DNA from: a bacterium
GTDB taxonomy: Bacteria; Ratteibacteria; UBA8468
Assembly: GCA_030637775.1 (NCBI GenBank)
Contig: DAOWFY010000106.1
Span: 1 to 11,393, forward strand
Reading direction: 5' to 3'
DNA length: 11,393 bases
A program made the position numbers and the translations under genes. This document shows positions 1 to 7,109 of this stretch, in pieces. Numbering within the stretch: the stretch's first letter is position 1; every line of letters begins with the position of its first letter. Below the pieces are notes generated by a model. That model ran no database searches, was not told the DNA's origin, and saw nothing but the letters and a program-made list of their open reading frames with translations.

Positions 1-132
1 AAAGACTGTTTTGTGCATCACAGCTCTATTAAAGGAGAAGGCTTCAAGACCTTACAGGAAGGTGATGAGGTAGAGTTTGAGATTACTGAAGGCGAAAAAG
101 GACCCCAGGCTTCTAATGTTGTGAAGATTTAG
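1..132 (+). CDS. Cold-shock domain protein, 3' part only
   Basis: This is the C-terminal 43 codons of a CspA-type cold-shock protein, a small beta-barrel that binds single-stranded RNA and DNA and melts structured mRNA. The 5' end lies outside the window. The reading frame is open from base 1 to a TAG at 130-132. It begins with the RNP-2 motif [10 protein letters not shown] (family form KDVFVHxSAI) and continues with the GxEFEI-type strand and the family ending [10 protein letters not shown]. Full-length family members have about 65-70 residues, so roughly one third is missing. The tRNA-Ile gene begins 14 nt after the stop, leaving little room for a separate promoter. The family assignment is firm, but which csp paralogue this is cannot be told. 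Confidence 0.93.
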   Translation, partial: KDCFVHHSSIKGEGFKTLQEGDEVEFEITEGEKGPQASNVVKI

Positions 133-146
133 GGTTTCTGAACGTC

Positions 147-221
147 GGGCGCATAGCTCAGCCTGGTTAGAGCACTGTCCTGATAAGGCAGGGGTCGGTG
201 GTTCGAGTCCACCTGCGCCCA
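147..221 (+). tRNA. tRNA-Ile, anticodon GAT
   Basis: A complete cloverleaf can be folded by eye. The acceptor stem GGGCGCA (147-153) pairs with TGCGCCC (214-220), with discriminator A at 221. The D stem is GCTC/GAGC. The anticodon stem CTGTC/GGCAG has one U-G pair and encloses the loop CTGATAA, which puts anticodon GAT at 182-184. The T stem GGTGG/CCACC encloses TTCGAGT. A 3' CCA is not encoded, so it must be added by nucleotidyltransferase. tRNA-Ile(GAT) is often found in the rRNA spacer. Here no rRNA is visible, and the gene directly follows a cold-shock gene. Confidence 0.97.
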
Positions 222-276
222 TTCGGAATTGTGACCATAAGATGGATGATACCAATAGTGACGCTACATATAGGAA

Positions 277-1674
277 CTAAAGGGGATATTCCTCCAGGTA
301 TTTGGGGACGATTACCTCACTTTTCAGGCTCTTCCTTAAAGTGGAAGCGAAGTCTGCGGCCACTTCTTTCTCGCCGTGGATAATGAATGTTTTTTCTGGT
401 GGTTTCTTGAAACCCGAAGCCCATCTTAAAAGCTCATCTCGATCAGCGTGCGCAGAGATACCATTTATTTTCTCAATCCTTGCCCGCACCGGATATATCT
501 GCCCAAGAATTCTCACCCTTTCAGGTCTCTCAAGAATTTCTCTCCCCAGGGTTCCCTTTGCTTGATAACCCACAAAGAGGATTGTGCTCTCTGGTCGCGT
601 GATATTGTGTACCAGATGGTGTTTTATTCTTCCTCCGGTGCACATCCCTGAGCCAGCCATGATAATTGAAGTCCCCTTGATGTAATTTATTGCCTTTGAT
701 TCTGCAACTGACCTTGTTGTCTTGAGCAACGGGAACTCAAATGGAGAATCCCCTCTTCCCATGAGCGCTTTTGCTTCTTTATCAAAATAGTCAGAGTATT
801 CCTTAAAAACTTCGGTAACGTTTATTGCCATTGGACTATTTACAAAAACAATAAGGTGGGGAATCTTATCCTCTCTTAATAATTTGCTGATATAGAAAAG
901 AAGTTCCTGCGCTCTCTCGATAGCAAAGGTGGGGATAACGACATTTCCTCCTGCCTCTTTCGTCTCTACGATCACCCGCTGAAGTTTTTCTACAGGAACC
1001 TCTTTTTCTTCATGGAGTCTGTTTCCGTAGGTAGATTCCATGAAAACATAGTCTGCTTTCGCAAAAACTGTCGGATCGCACAGGATAGGTCTGTTCCATC
1101 TCCCGATGTCTCCAGAAAAAATGCATCTTTTCTCCTTTCCGTCCTCAGCTATCTTCAACTCAATCATTGCCGCACCCAGGATGTGCCCCGCGTCGTAAAA
1201 AGTTGCTTTTATATCGGAAGAAATCTGAATTTGTTTCTGATACGGGACATTCTCAAAATAGGAAAACGCATTTTTTGCATCGTCAATCGTATATAGCGGA
1301 ACTTCTGGGTAGGCTCCCTTTCTTCCTTCACGCCTGTGCCTTTTCCTTTTGAATTTTGCATCCTCTTCCTGTATTTTTGCGGAATCCAGAAGGGAAATTT
1401 GAGCAATTCCTGTCGTTGGAGGAGTGCAGAAAATTTTACCCTTGAAACCTTTCCGGGCCAACCTGGGCAAATATCCGCAATGGTCAAGGTGAGCGTGGGT
1501 TAAAATCACATTATCAATACCCGCAGGCTCCACAGGAAAGGCTTCCCAGTTGCGGGTGCGGAACTCTCTTTCTTGATACAAACCGCAATCTATCAGAATC
1601 CGTGATTTACCACTCTCCACAAGGAATCTTGAGCCGGTGACATTTTCTGCGGCTCCAAGAAATGTAATTTTCAT
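277..1674 (-). CDS. Beta-CASP metallo-beta-lactamase fold ribonuclease (CPSF/YSH1-like)
   Basis: This 465-residue protein is predicted to be a zinc-dependent RNase of the beta-CASP group, cytoplasmic, acting in RNA processing or decay. The metallo-beta-lactamase motifs are present in order: HAHLDH at residues 60-65, DAGH with H164, and SGDIG with D189. Beta-CASP motifs follow: ESTYGNR at 213-219, the glycine-rich GSGMCTGGRIKHH at 341-353, ISAHAD with H409, and a late HGE with H433. Length and layout fit the COG1236-type prokaryotic CPSF73-like proteins better than RNase J, which is longer and has its own C-terminal domain. The ATG is 8 nt downstream of the dut stop with no Shine-Dalgarno, so translation probably depends on coupling. 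It is the last gene of the rpsO-pnp-dut cluster, which fits a job in RNA turnover. Whether it is an endo- or 5'-exonuclease cannot be read from sequence. Confidence 0.93.
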   Translation of the reverse strand: MKITFLGAAENVTGSRFLVESGKSRILIDCGLYQEREFRTRNWEAFPVEPAGIDNVILTHAHLDHCGYLPRLARKGFKGKIFCTPPTTGIAQISLLDSAKIQEEDAKFKRKRHRREGRKGAYPEVPLYTIDDAKNAFSYFENVPYQKQIQISSDIKATFYDAGHILGAAMIELKIAEDGKEKRCIFSGDIGRWNRPILCDPTVFAKADYVFMESTYGNRLHEEKEVPVEKLQRVIVETKEAGGNVVIPTFAIERAQELLFYISKLLREDKIPHLIVFVNSPMAINVTEVFKEYSDYFDKEAKALMGRGDSPFEFPLLKTTRSVAESKAINYIKGTSIIMAGSGMCTGGRIKHHLVHNITRPESTILFVGYQAKGTLGREILERPERVRILGQIYPVRARIEKINGISAHADRDELLRWASGFKKPPEKTFIIHGEKEVAADFASTLRKSLKSEVIVPKYLEEYPL

Positions 1675-1682
1675 TATTCTGA

Positions 1683-2117
1683 CTAAAATAAACCGGAACT
1701 ACCCCAGCCTTTCCTTCCCCGGGAAGTTGATGAAAGTCTCTTTTTTTCGACAACCTTTACCTTTCTGGTAGGTAGGATCAAAAGTTGGGCGATGCGGGAA
1801 CCTTTCTTTGTGCGAAAGGTCTCCCTTCCTAAGTTGATGAGAAGGATCCCTATTTCTCCCCGGTAATCTTCATCGATCACACCGGCAAGAACATGCAACC
1901 CCTTTCTTGCTAAACCACTGCGATCCTTGATAAGACCAACAGAACCTTTGGGAAGGGCAAAAGAAAAACCGGTAGGAATAAGAAATTTTTTCTCTGGTTC
2001 GATAACGATATCTACAGATGTTCTTAAATCAAGTCCATTTCCGTTCTGGCAGGCGGGAAGAGGTAAATCAGACTTTTTAATTCGTTTAATTGAGAGAATC
2101 TCATCGTTTTTCTGCAT
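1683..2117 (-). CDS. dut: Deoxyuridine 5'-triphosphate nucleotidohydrolase (dUTPase)
   Basis: This protein hydrolyses dUTP to dUMP and pyrophosphate, keeping uracil out of DNA and supplying dUMP for thymidylate synthesis. The 144-residue length is typical of the trimeric family. All five family motifs are visible: GLDLRT at 28-33 (usual AGYDL), DRSGLA at 65-70, AGVIDEDYRGE at 78-88 with the uracil-side Asp/Tyr pair D82 and Y85, GSRIAQLL at 106-113, and the C-terminal arm RGRKGWGSSG from residue 133. The start overlaps the end of pnp by 17 nt, and no clear Shine-Dalgarno precedes it, so translational coupling to pnp is likely. Leu in place of Tyr in motif 1 is a small deviation. The catalytic residues look intact. 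Confidence 0.96.
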   Translation of the reverse strand: MQKNDEILSIKRIKKSDLPLPACQNGNGLDLRTSVDIVIEPEKKFLIPTGFSFALPKGSVGLIKDRSGLARKGLHVLAGVIDEDYRGEIGILLINLGRETFRTKKGSRIAQLLILPTRKVKVVEKKRLSSTSRGRKGWGSSGLF

Positions 2118-4179
2118 CTGTCAATGCTCGTTTCCTGCTTAAACTGATCTTGCCATCTTTGATTTCCTTCACTTTAACCTTTACCTCATCTCCAACTTTA
2201 AGTATATCTTCAACTTTACCTACATATTTATTGTCAAGTTCCGAAACATGAACAAGGCCCTCTTGACCAGGAAGAATTTCAACAAAGGCACCAAAGGGCA
2301 TAATCTTGGTTACCCTGCCTGAGTAAAGGTTGCCTACAACCGCCTCTTCCACCAAGGATTTAATAATCTTCAAGGCGCTGTTTCCTGCCTCCTGGTCGGT
2401 AGAAGCGATTTTTACTTCCCCATCATCATCAACATCAATCTTAGCCCCGGTTTCATTGATGATTTTTCTGATGGTTTTCCCCCCGGGACCGATAAGTAAT
2501 CCAATTTTATCCTTTGGTATCTGTAAGCTGGTAATCTTGGGGGCATAAGGGGAAAGAGATTCTTTTGGCTCCGAGATGGTTTCGGCCATTTTCTCCAGAA
2601 TTGTAATTCTAGCCTCTTTATTCTGCAGAAAAAGTTCCTGCAAAATCTCCCCGGTGATTAAAGCGGATTTCACATCCATCTGAATGGCCGTAACACCTTT
2701 GGCTGTCCCGGCAATTTTCAAGTCAAGGTCGCCAAAATGGTCTTCTTCTCCGGCAATATCGGTAAGAAGCAACTTCTTCTTCCCCTCCTGAATAAGCCCC
2801 ACTGTTATCCCTGCCACAGCAGATTTAATCGGAACACCGGCATCCATCAAGGCTAAAGAACCTCCGCAGACCGTGGCCATCGAAGAGGAACCATTGGAAG
2901 AAAGGATATCACTTACCACGCGAATTGTATAAGGAAACTTTTCCTCTGAAGGTATAACAGCAGAAAGGGCTCGTTCCGCCAAAACCCCATGGCCAATATC
3001 TCTCCGGCTTGGACCACGGCTGGGGCGAATCTCCCCTACGGAGAAAGGAGGAAAATTGTAGTGAACCATAAATCGCTTTGAGGACTCCTCCAAGAGAGTA
3101 TCAATAATCTGCTCATCGCTTGTTGTCCCTAAGGTCACAAGAACAAGGGCTTGCGTTTCGCCTCGCGTGAAAAGGGCCGAACCATGTGTCCGGGGTAAAA
3201 GCCCTGCCTCACAGGAAATCTCCCGTAAATCTTTGGCTTTTCTGCCATCCAGCCTTTTCCCTGTATCTAAAATTAGTTTCCGGATAGTTTCTTTTTTAAT
3301 CTCTTCATAAAAGTTATTTATTATCTCTTCACTATTTTCTGTCTCTGGAGAAGTAAACTTCTCCAGAGTCTCCGAAGAGAGATTCTTCCAGAAATTATCC
3401 CTTTTACTTTTCTCCGGGAAGTTATAAGCGTCCTTTACTCTGGGAGAAAGATATTCCTGCATCTTCCTCCATAACTCCGGAGAACTCTCCTGGTAGGAAA
3501 ATATCTTTTTCTCCTTCTTGCCTTCCCATTCTTTCTGGGCATTAATAAGCAATTTGATCGGTTTCTGAGCAAGGTCGATTGCCTCCAAGATTAAATCCTC
3601 AGGCAAAAAAGAACTCCTCCCCTCAAGCATAACCACTGAGGTCCCGGTTCCCGCCACAACAAGATTAAGTTTGCTCTCCTCCAACTGAGAGAAGGTTGGG
3701 CTAATGAGGAGTTTTTCATCCATATAGCCTACTCTTACCGCTCCCACCGGACCAAAAAATGGAATATCGGAAAGAGATAAAGCAACCGAGGCACCAATAA
3801 GAGCAAGAATGTCCGGGTCATTCTCAGTATCCGCAGAAAAGACAAGGGAGGTAACCTGAACTTCATTTTTATAATTCGGAGGAAAAAGAGGTCTAATGCT
3901 TCGATCAATAAGGCGGCTGGTAAGAACCTCCTTCTCGGTGGGTCGGCCCTCCCGTTTAAAGAACCCCCCGGGAAATTTACCTGCAGCAGAGGTATGCTCC
4001 CGATAGTCTACGGTCAACGGAAAAAATGTTGCCCCTTCCTTTGCTTTCTCAGAAGCCACTACCGAGACAAAAACAACAGTGTCTCCACAACGAACCGTTA
4101 CTGCGCTGTCAGCCTGTTTAGCCATCCGGCCGGCCTCAATGCTCAGGGGCTTCCCACCAATCTCAATCTCTTTCTTCAT
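2101..4179 (-). CDS. pnp: Polyribonucleotide nucleotidyltransferase (PNPase)
   Basis: PNPase is the phosphorolytic 3'-to-5' exoribonuclease of the bacterial degradosome and can also add 3' tails. The 692 residues show the full layout: a first RNase PH-like domain (about 1-215) with the conserved stretch [10 protein letters not shown] at 71-80 and [11 protein letters not shown] at 89-99; a helical linker (about 230-300); a second RNase PH-like domain (about 310-540) with the phosphate-binding SNGSSS at 428-433 and the metal-binding D480 and D486; a KH domain with GxxG at 564-567; and an S1 domain from about 617 that ends near the C-terminus. The ATG overlaps the rpsO stop as ATGA, the classic rpsO-pnp arrangement. 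A weak GAGAAG lies immediately before the start. Confidence 0.98.
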   Translation of the reverse strand: MKKEIEIGGKPLSIEAGRMAKQADSAVTVRCGDTVVFVSVVASEKAKEGATFFPLTVDYREHTSAAGKFPGGFFKREGRPTEKEVLTSRLIDRSIRPLFPPNYKNEVQVTSLVFSADTENDPDILALIGASVALSLSDIPFFGPVGAVRVGYMDEKLLISPTFSQLEESKLNLVVAGTGTSVVMLEGRSSFLPEDLILEAIDLAQKPIKLLINAQKEWEGKKEKKIFSYQESSPELWRKMQEYLSPRVKDAYNFPEKSKRDNFWKNLSSETLEKFTSPETENSEEIINNFYEEIKKETIRKLILDTGKRLDGRKAKDLREISCEAGLLPRTHGSALFTRGETQALVLVTLGTTSDEQIIDTLLEESSKRFMVHYNFPPFSVGEIRPSRGPSRRDIGHGVLAERALSAVIPSEEKFPYTIRVVSDILSSNGSSSMATVCGGSLALMDAGVPIKSAVAGITVGLIQEGKKKLLLTDIAGEEDHFGDLDLKIAGTAKGVTAIQMDVKSALITGEILQELFLQNKEARITILEKMAETISEPKESLSPYAPKITSLQIPKDKIGLLIGPGGKTIRKIINETGAKIDVDDDGEVKIASTDQEAGNSALKIIKSLVEEAVVGNLYSGRVTKIMPFGAFVEILPGQEGLVHVSELDNKYVGKVEDILKVGDEVKVKVKEIKDGKISLSRKRALTDAEKR

Positions 4180-4445
4180 CTTCTCAGTTTTAGCTTCGCG
4201 ATGAGCTTCTCATATCTTGCAGGATCCTCTCTCTTCAGATAATTAAGCAGTTTTCGGCGTCTTCCAATGAGAATAAGCAATCCCCGTCGGGAGCCATAAT
4301 CCTTTTTCTGTCTCTGAAAGTGTTTGGTCAATTCCTCAATCCTTTTAGTGAAAAGGGCAATTTGGACCTCGGGAGAACCTGTATCCTTCTCATGGTGAGA
4401 AAGCTCTGAAATTATCTTATTTTTTGTTTTCTTCTCTAAAGCCAT
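4176..4445 (-). CDS. rpsO: 30S ribosomal protein S15
   Basis: S15 is a primary binder of the central domain of 16S rRNA and helps form bridge B4 to the large subunit. The 89-residue length is exactly typical. Family landmarks are [11 protein letters not shown] near residue 17, the central SRRGLL, and the basic tail [13 protein letters not shown] followed by a closing LKLRR. The start at 4445 gives the standard N-terminus and cannot move downstream without losing conserved sequence. No Shine-Dalgarno precedes it. Instead a good sigma-70 promoter ends 7 nt before the ATG, so the mRNA made from it would be leaderless. Any read-through from purD would give a leadered but Shine-Dalgarno-free alternative transcript. 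Confidence 0.98.
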   Translation of the reverse strand: MALEKKTKNKIISELSHHEKDTGSPEVQIALFTKRIEELTKHFQRQKKDYGSRRGLLILIGRRRKLLNYLKREDPARYEKLIAKLKLRR

Positions 4446-4452
4446 GTTTTTT

Positions 4453-4481
4453 ATTATATCATATTAACTTTTTTTAATCAA
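4453..4481 (-). promoter_or_regulatory. Predicted sigma-70 promoter for rpsO-pnp-dut-RNase, leaderless
   Basis: Read on the minus strand, a -35 box TTGATT (4476-4481) is followed after exactly 17 nt by a consensus -10 box TATAAT (4453-4458). Seven bases separate the -10 box from the rpsO ATG at 4445, so the expected start of transcription is at or next to the A of the start codon. The -35 box lies inside the last codons of purD. The region is AT-rich, so chance matches are possible, but spacing and -10 box are both ideal. Confidence 0.62.
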
Positions 4482-5747
4482 TCTCAATGCCTTCTGGCCA
4501 ATATCTCTCCGGAAGTAGCAACCTTCAAAACCGATTTTTTTAACCGCCTCATAGGTATTCTTGATTGCTTCCTTAACCGTTTTCGCCAACCCCGTAACTC
4601 CTAATACCCTGCCCCCATTGGTAAGTAATCTTCCTTTTTCTTTCTTCGTACCCGCATGGAAGATAAAGACATCCTTTATCTTTTCTACCTCTCTTAAACC
4701 AAAAATGGCTTTGCCCTTTTCATACTTACCTGGGTAACCGGCCGAGACTAAAACAACGCAGAGAGCCGCCCGAGAATCCCAGCTTGCTTTTATCTTATTT
4801 AAATTCCCGCTAATCACTGCCTCCATTATCTCCACTAAATCATTCTTAAGCAAGGGTAGAATCACCTGGGTTTCAGGATCTCCAAAGCGAACATTGAACT
4901 CTAAAACCTTTGGCCCTTCCTCAGTAATCATAATTCCAATATAAAGTACTCCCTGATAGAGAATGCTCTTTCTTCTTAAAGCCAAAATTACTGGTTTGGC
5001 AATTCGGTTAATTACCTCCGAGAAGAGTTTCTCGGTCACGATAGGTGTCGGGGCAACCGCCCCCATCCCGCCAGTATTTGGGCCCCTATCTCCTTCGCCA
5101 ATCTGCTTATGATCCTGAGAGGCAAGCATCGGCAGAATATCTTTGCCATCGGTAAAGAGAATAATTGAGGCCTCCTCGCCCTTTAGACATTGTTCCACCA
5201 CTACTCTCTTCCCCGCCTCCCCGAATATCCTTTCTGCAAAGATTTTATCGAGGGCTTCTTCTGCTTCCCTTCGATTGTGGCAGATAAAAACACCTTTCCC
5301 CGCGGCCAATCCATCAATCTTAATTACTCCGGGAAATCCTTTTTTCTCTAAATAAAAAAGTGCTTCTCGGGAATTGGTAAAGACAGAGAATTCTGCGGTA
5401 GGGATAGCAAACTCTCTCATCAGTTCCTTAGCAAAGACTTTGGAGGATTCTAATTTGGCGGCTTGTCTTCCGGGAGCAAAGATACATAAGCCCTGCTTGC
5501 GGAAGAGATCTCCAATGCCTTTGGCCAAAGGAGCTTCCGGCCCAACAACCGTCAAATCAATTCTTTGGCTTTTAGCAAAAGAGGCTAAAGCCCTGATGTC
5601 TGTGGGAGAAATATCCTGACATTTTGCTACTTTAGAGATTCCACCATTGCCGGCAGCAGCATAGATCCTCTTTACCCTCGGACTCTGAGCCAATTTCCAA
5701 ATGATGGTATGCTCCCGACCGCCATCACCAATAACCAAGCACTTCAT
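4464..5747 (-). CDS. purD: Phosphoribosylamine-glycine ligase (GAR synthetase)
   Basis: PurD catalyses the second step of de novo purine synthesis: phosphoribosylamine plus glycine and ATP gives glycinamide ribonucleotide. The 427 residues match the usual single-domain-set bacterial enzyme. The N-terminal nucleotide-fold motif is GDGGREH at 7-13 (usual GSGGREH). VGPEAPLAKG at 68-77, KIDGLAAGKGV at 143-153, RGPNTGGMGA at 221-230 and LEFNVRFGDPETQ at 282-294 are the ATP-grasp and substrate-binding signatures. The start is fixed by the family N-terminus MKxLVIGxGGREH. No Shine-Dalgarno is evident. No other pur genes are in the window, so purD is separated from its pathway and sits 18 nt upstream of rpsO. 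Confidence 0.98.
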   Translation of the reverse strand: MKCLVIGDGGREHTIIWKLAQSPRVKRIYAAAGNGGISKVAKCQDISPTDIRALASFAKSQRIDLTVVGPEAPLAKGIGDLFRKQGLCIFAPGRQAAKLESSKVFAKELMREFAIPTAEFSVFTNSREALFYLEKKGFPGVIKIDGLAAGKGVFICHNRREAEEALDKIFAERIFGEAGKRVVVEQCLKGEEASIILFTDGKDILPMLASQDHKQIGEGDRGPNTGGMGAVAPTPIVTEKLFSEVINRIAKPVILALRRKSILYQGVLYIGIMITEEGPKVLEFNVRFGDPETQVILPLLKNDLVEIMEAVISGNLNKIKASWDSRAALCVVLVSAGYPGKYEKGKAIFGLREVEKIKDVFIFHAGTKKEKGRLLTNGGRVLGVTGLAKTVKEAIKNTYEAVKKIGFEGCYFRRDIGQKALRLIKKS

Positions 5748-5891
5748 AAGTATACCCGGAGCACTTTCTCGACGGCACGCTCGCAGTAATGCTCGCTATG
5801 GACTCCTCCTCTGTCTGGGCATTCATACGGGGTCTAATGCCATCTACGAAAGTCTCCTCGTATTGTGGTTTACACACCAAGGCGAGTCAAG

Positions 5892-5918
5892 CCCCTCTGT
5901 ATCTCCCCAGAGGGGAGA
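5892..5918. repeat. GC-rich palindrome with two mutually exclusive hairpins
   Basis: CCCCTCTG (5892-5899) can pair perfectly with CAGAGGGG (5908-5915) around an 8-nt loop. Alternatively TCTCCCC (5902-5908) can pair perfectly with GGGGAGA (5912-5918) around AGA. The two folds share bases and exclude each other. No T-run follows on either strand, so it is not a typical terminator. It looks like a dispersed palindromic repeat. Copy number in the genome cannot be judged from here. Confidence 0.7.
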
Positions 5919-5958
5919 ACACTGAAGACTACAGTAAAGCAATCATAAGTAATTCCAG

Positions 5959-6055
5959 GAGATGACTGGGGTCTGTAAGCGAGTTGGCGGTTATGCCGCA
6001 GGCACGATAGTGCCGAGGAATAAGAAAGCCCAAGCGAACAAACTTTAGTCATCTC
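5959..6055 (+). ncRNA. Candidate structured RNA, unassigned
   Basis: GAGATGACT (5959-5967) pairs perfectly with AGTCATCTC (6047-6055). On the plus strand the stem continues through three G-U pairs (5968-5970 with 6044-6046), then G5971-C6043 and U5972-A6042, for 14 pairs in all. On the minus strand those three positions become C-A mismatches, which favours a plus-strand RNA. Inside lie two short hairpins, GCGG/CCGC (5987-5999) and GGCAC/GTGCC with a GATA loop (6001-6014), followed by a purine-rich strand. I match it to no riboswitch, tmRNA, RNase P, SRP or 6S RNA. It could also be a decayed end of a mobile element. The existence of a transcript is inference. Confidence 0.35.
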
Positions 6056-6068
6056 TTTCCGAGCCTAT

Positions 6069-7109
6069 TCATAATAGAGACCTTAGAGAGAGAAAGAAAA
6101 TGGAGGCAATCCCATTATTAAAGAGGTGGAGACTAATGGAAGGAATAAGGGAACCGGTTCTTTCATAGAGATAGGCTAAAACAATACCTAGGACGAATAT
6201 CGCAAGAAAAGCATAGAGACTGCGATGGACAAAAGCAAAGAGGAGACTGCTGAAAAGGATTCCTCTTTTTACTCCAAACCTTCTCCTCAGAGAAGAGTAA
6301 GCAAAACCCCGAAAGAGGAATTCCTCAAAGATCGGAGCAAAAATCACTGCCGCGAGGACAGAAAAACAGAGAAGAAATGGAGATCTCGCCTTTAGCAAAA
6401 AGATAGCAAATGTTCTCTCTGCCGGAGGATAACCGGTAACCTTAATGAGTAACCCTATCAGAAGTCCGATAAAAAACAAAATTGGCAGAAGATGAAGGTA
6501 ACTACGGATACCCAGGGTCACCTTCTCAACTTTCCTCTTTCCCACAGAAAGCAGAACAGCAAGGTGACCTTTGTTTCTGTTACGCCTTTTAATCAGAAAG
6601 CCGAAGATGAAAAGAACAACAGCGACCTCTCCCAAAATTGTATTGAAGAGAGTAAGAAAGAGGAAGGAGTCAAAGGAAGTGAAAAAAGAAGGCGGAAGAA
6701 ACATCTCTAAAAAGAAAAGGAGGCAAAGGAAAAAATAGAAAAAGAGCCCGGCGCGAAATAGGTCAGAAATCTCCCAATTGACTTGAGGAAAGAGAGAGTT
6801 CGCTAATGGAAATCTTTTTCGCTTCAGAAAGAAAAGATTAAGAAAAAGCCCGATGAGAAAAGCCATAAGAATAAAAAGGAGGAAGAAATTGAAAAAATAG
6901 AGTCGGAAGGTCTTGCCCTCGCTTATCTTCTCCTTCAAAATCTTCTCCTTAACTGTTGTTCCCAAAGAGACAGTTTCCTTTTCCCCCGGAGAAAGAAATT
7001 GCGCCCTTTTGATAAGTGTGCCTCTCCCCCCAAAAGATGTGGTGAAAAGAAGAATAAACAAGAGCATTCCGATGTAAATCCTCTCCTTCTTAAAGAAATT
7101 AAACATCAT
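6069..7109 (-). CDS. CPBP-family (CAAX protease/bacteriocin-processing) intramembrane metalloprotease
   Basis: This 346-residue polytopic membrane protein has hydrophobic segments at about 11-27, 70-95, 120-136, 148-173, 203-223, 245-261 and 283-340. The C-terminal half carries the CPBP (Abi/CAAX) signature: EEFLFR at 262-267 with the paired glutamates and arginine, FAFVH at 291-295, and HLFNN at 328-332. These are the expected metal-binding and catalytic positions of glutamate-type intramembrane proteases such as Rce1. Substrates cannot be inferred; bacterial members act in peptide maturation, immunity or membrane protein turnover. The start ATG overlaps the stop of the upstream TPR-SPOR gene as ATGA, so the two are probably translationally coupled. 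A second in-frame ATG follows immediately. The N-terminal half (about 1-200) is unassigned. Confidence 0.88.
   Translation of the reverse strand: MMFNFFKKERIYIGMLLFILLFTTSFGGRGTLIKRAQFLSPGEKETVSLGTTVKEKILKEKISEGKTFRLYFFNFFLLFILMAFLIGLFLNLFFLKRKRFPLANSLFPQVNWEISDLFRAGLFFYFFLCLLFFLEMFLPPSFFTSFDSFLFLTLFNTILGEVAVVLFIFGFLIKRRNRNKGHLAVLLSVGKRKVEKVTLGIRSYLHLLPILFFIGLLIGLLIKVTGYPPAERTFAIFLLKARSPFLLCFSVLAAVIFAPIFEEFLFRGFAYSSLRRRFGVKRGILFSSLLFAFVHRSLYAFLAIFVLGIVLAYLYERTGSLIPSISLHLFNNGIASIFFLSLRSLL

Larger units (their letters stand above)
5748..6068. other. Gene-free spacer with multiple inverted repeats
   Basis: These 321 bases lie between the start of purD and the end of the CPBP protease gene. I find no convincing gene here: a 60-codon minus-strand reading frame (5870-6052) resembles nothing and covers hairpins. 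Visible structure includes GGCATT (5818-5823) with AATGCC (5836-5841), the GC-rich double hairpin at 5892-5918, and the long closing stem at 5959-6055, the last two listed separately. The half nearest purD would be its 5' leader if transcription begins upstream, but I do not recognise a known riboswitch class. No clear terminator with a T-run is present. The spacer could be a composite of genomic repeats, a remnant of a mobile element, or a noncoding RNA gene. Confidence 0.6.

Noticed and set aside
5748-5754. TATACT immediately before the purD ATG on the minus strand, as a possible leaderless promoter.
   Set aside because: Only one base lies between it and the ATG, so transcription would start inside the gene. 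The purD start is fixed by its conserved N-terminus.
5870-6052. A 60-codon minus-strand reading frame in the purD-protease spacer.
   Set aside because: It has no recognisable domain, covers inverted repeats and the candidate RNA, and has no ribosome binding site. Most likely a chance frame.
5748-6068. A purine-related riboswitch (purine, ZTP/pfl, PRPP-type) ahead of purD.
   Set aside because: I could not find the conserved cores of these classes on the minus strand, and the strongest stem shows G-U pairs favouring the plus strand.
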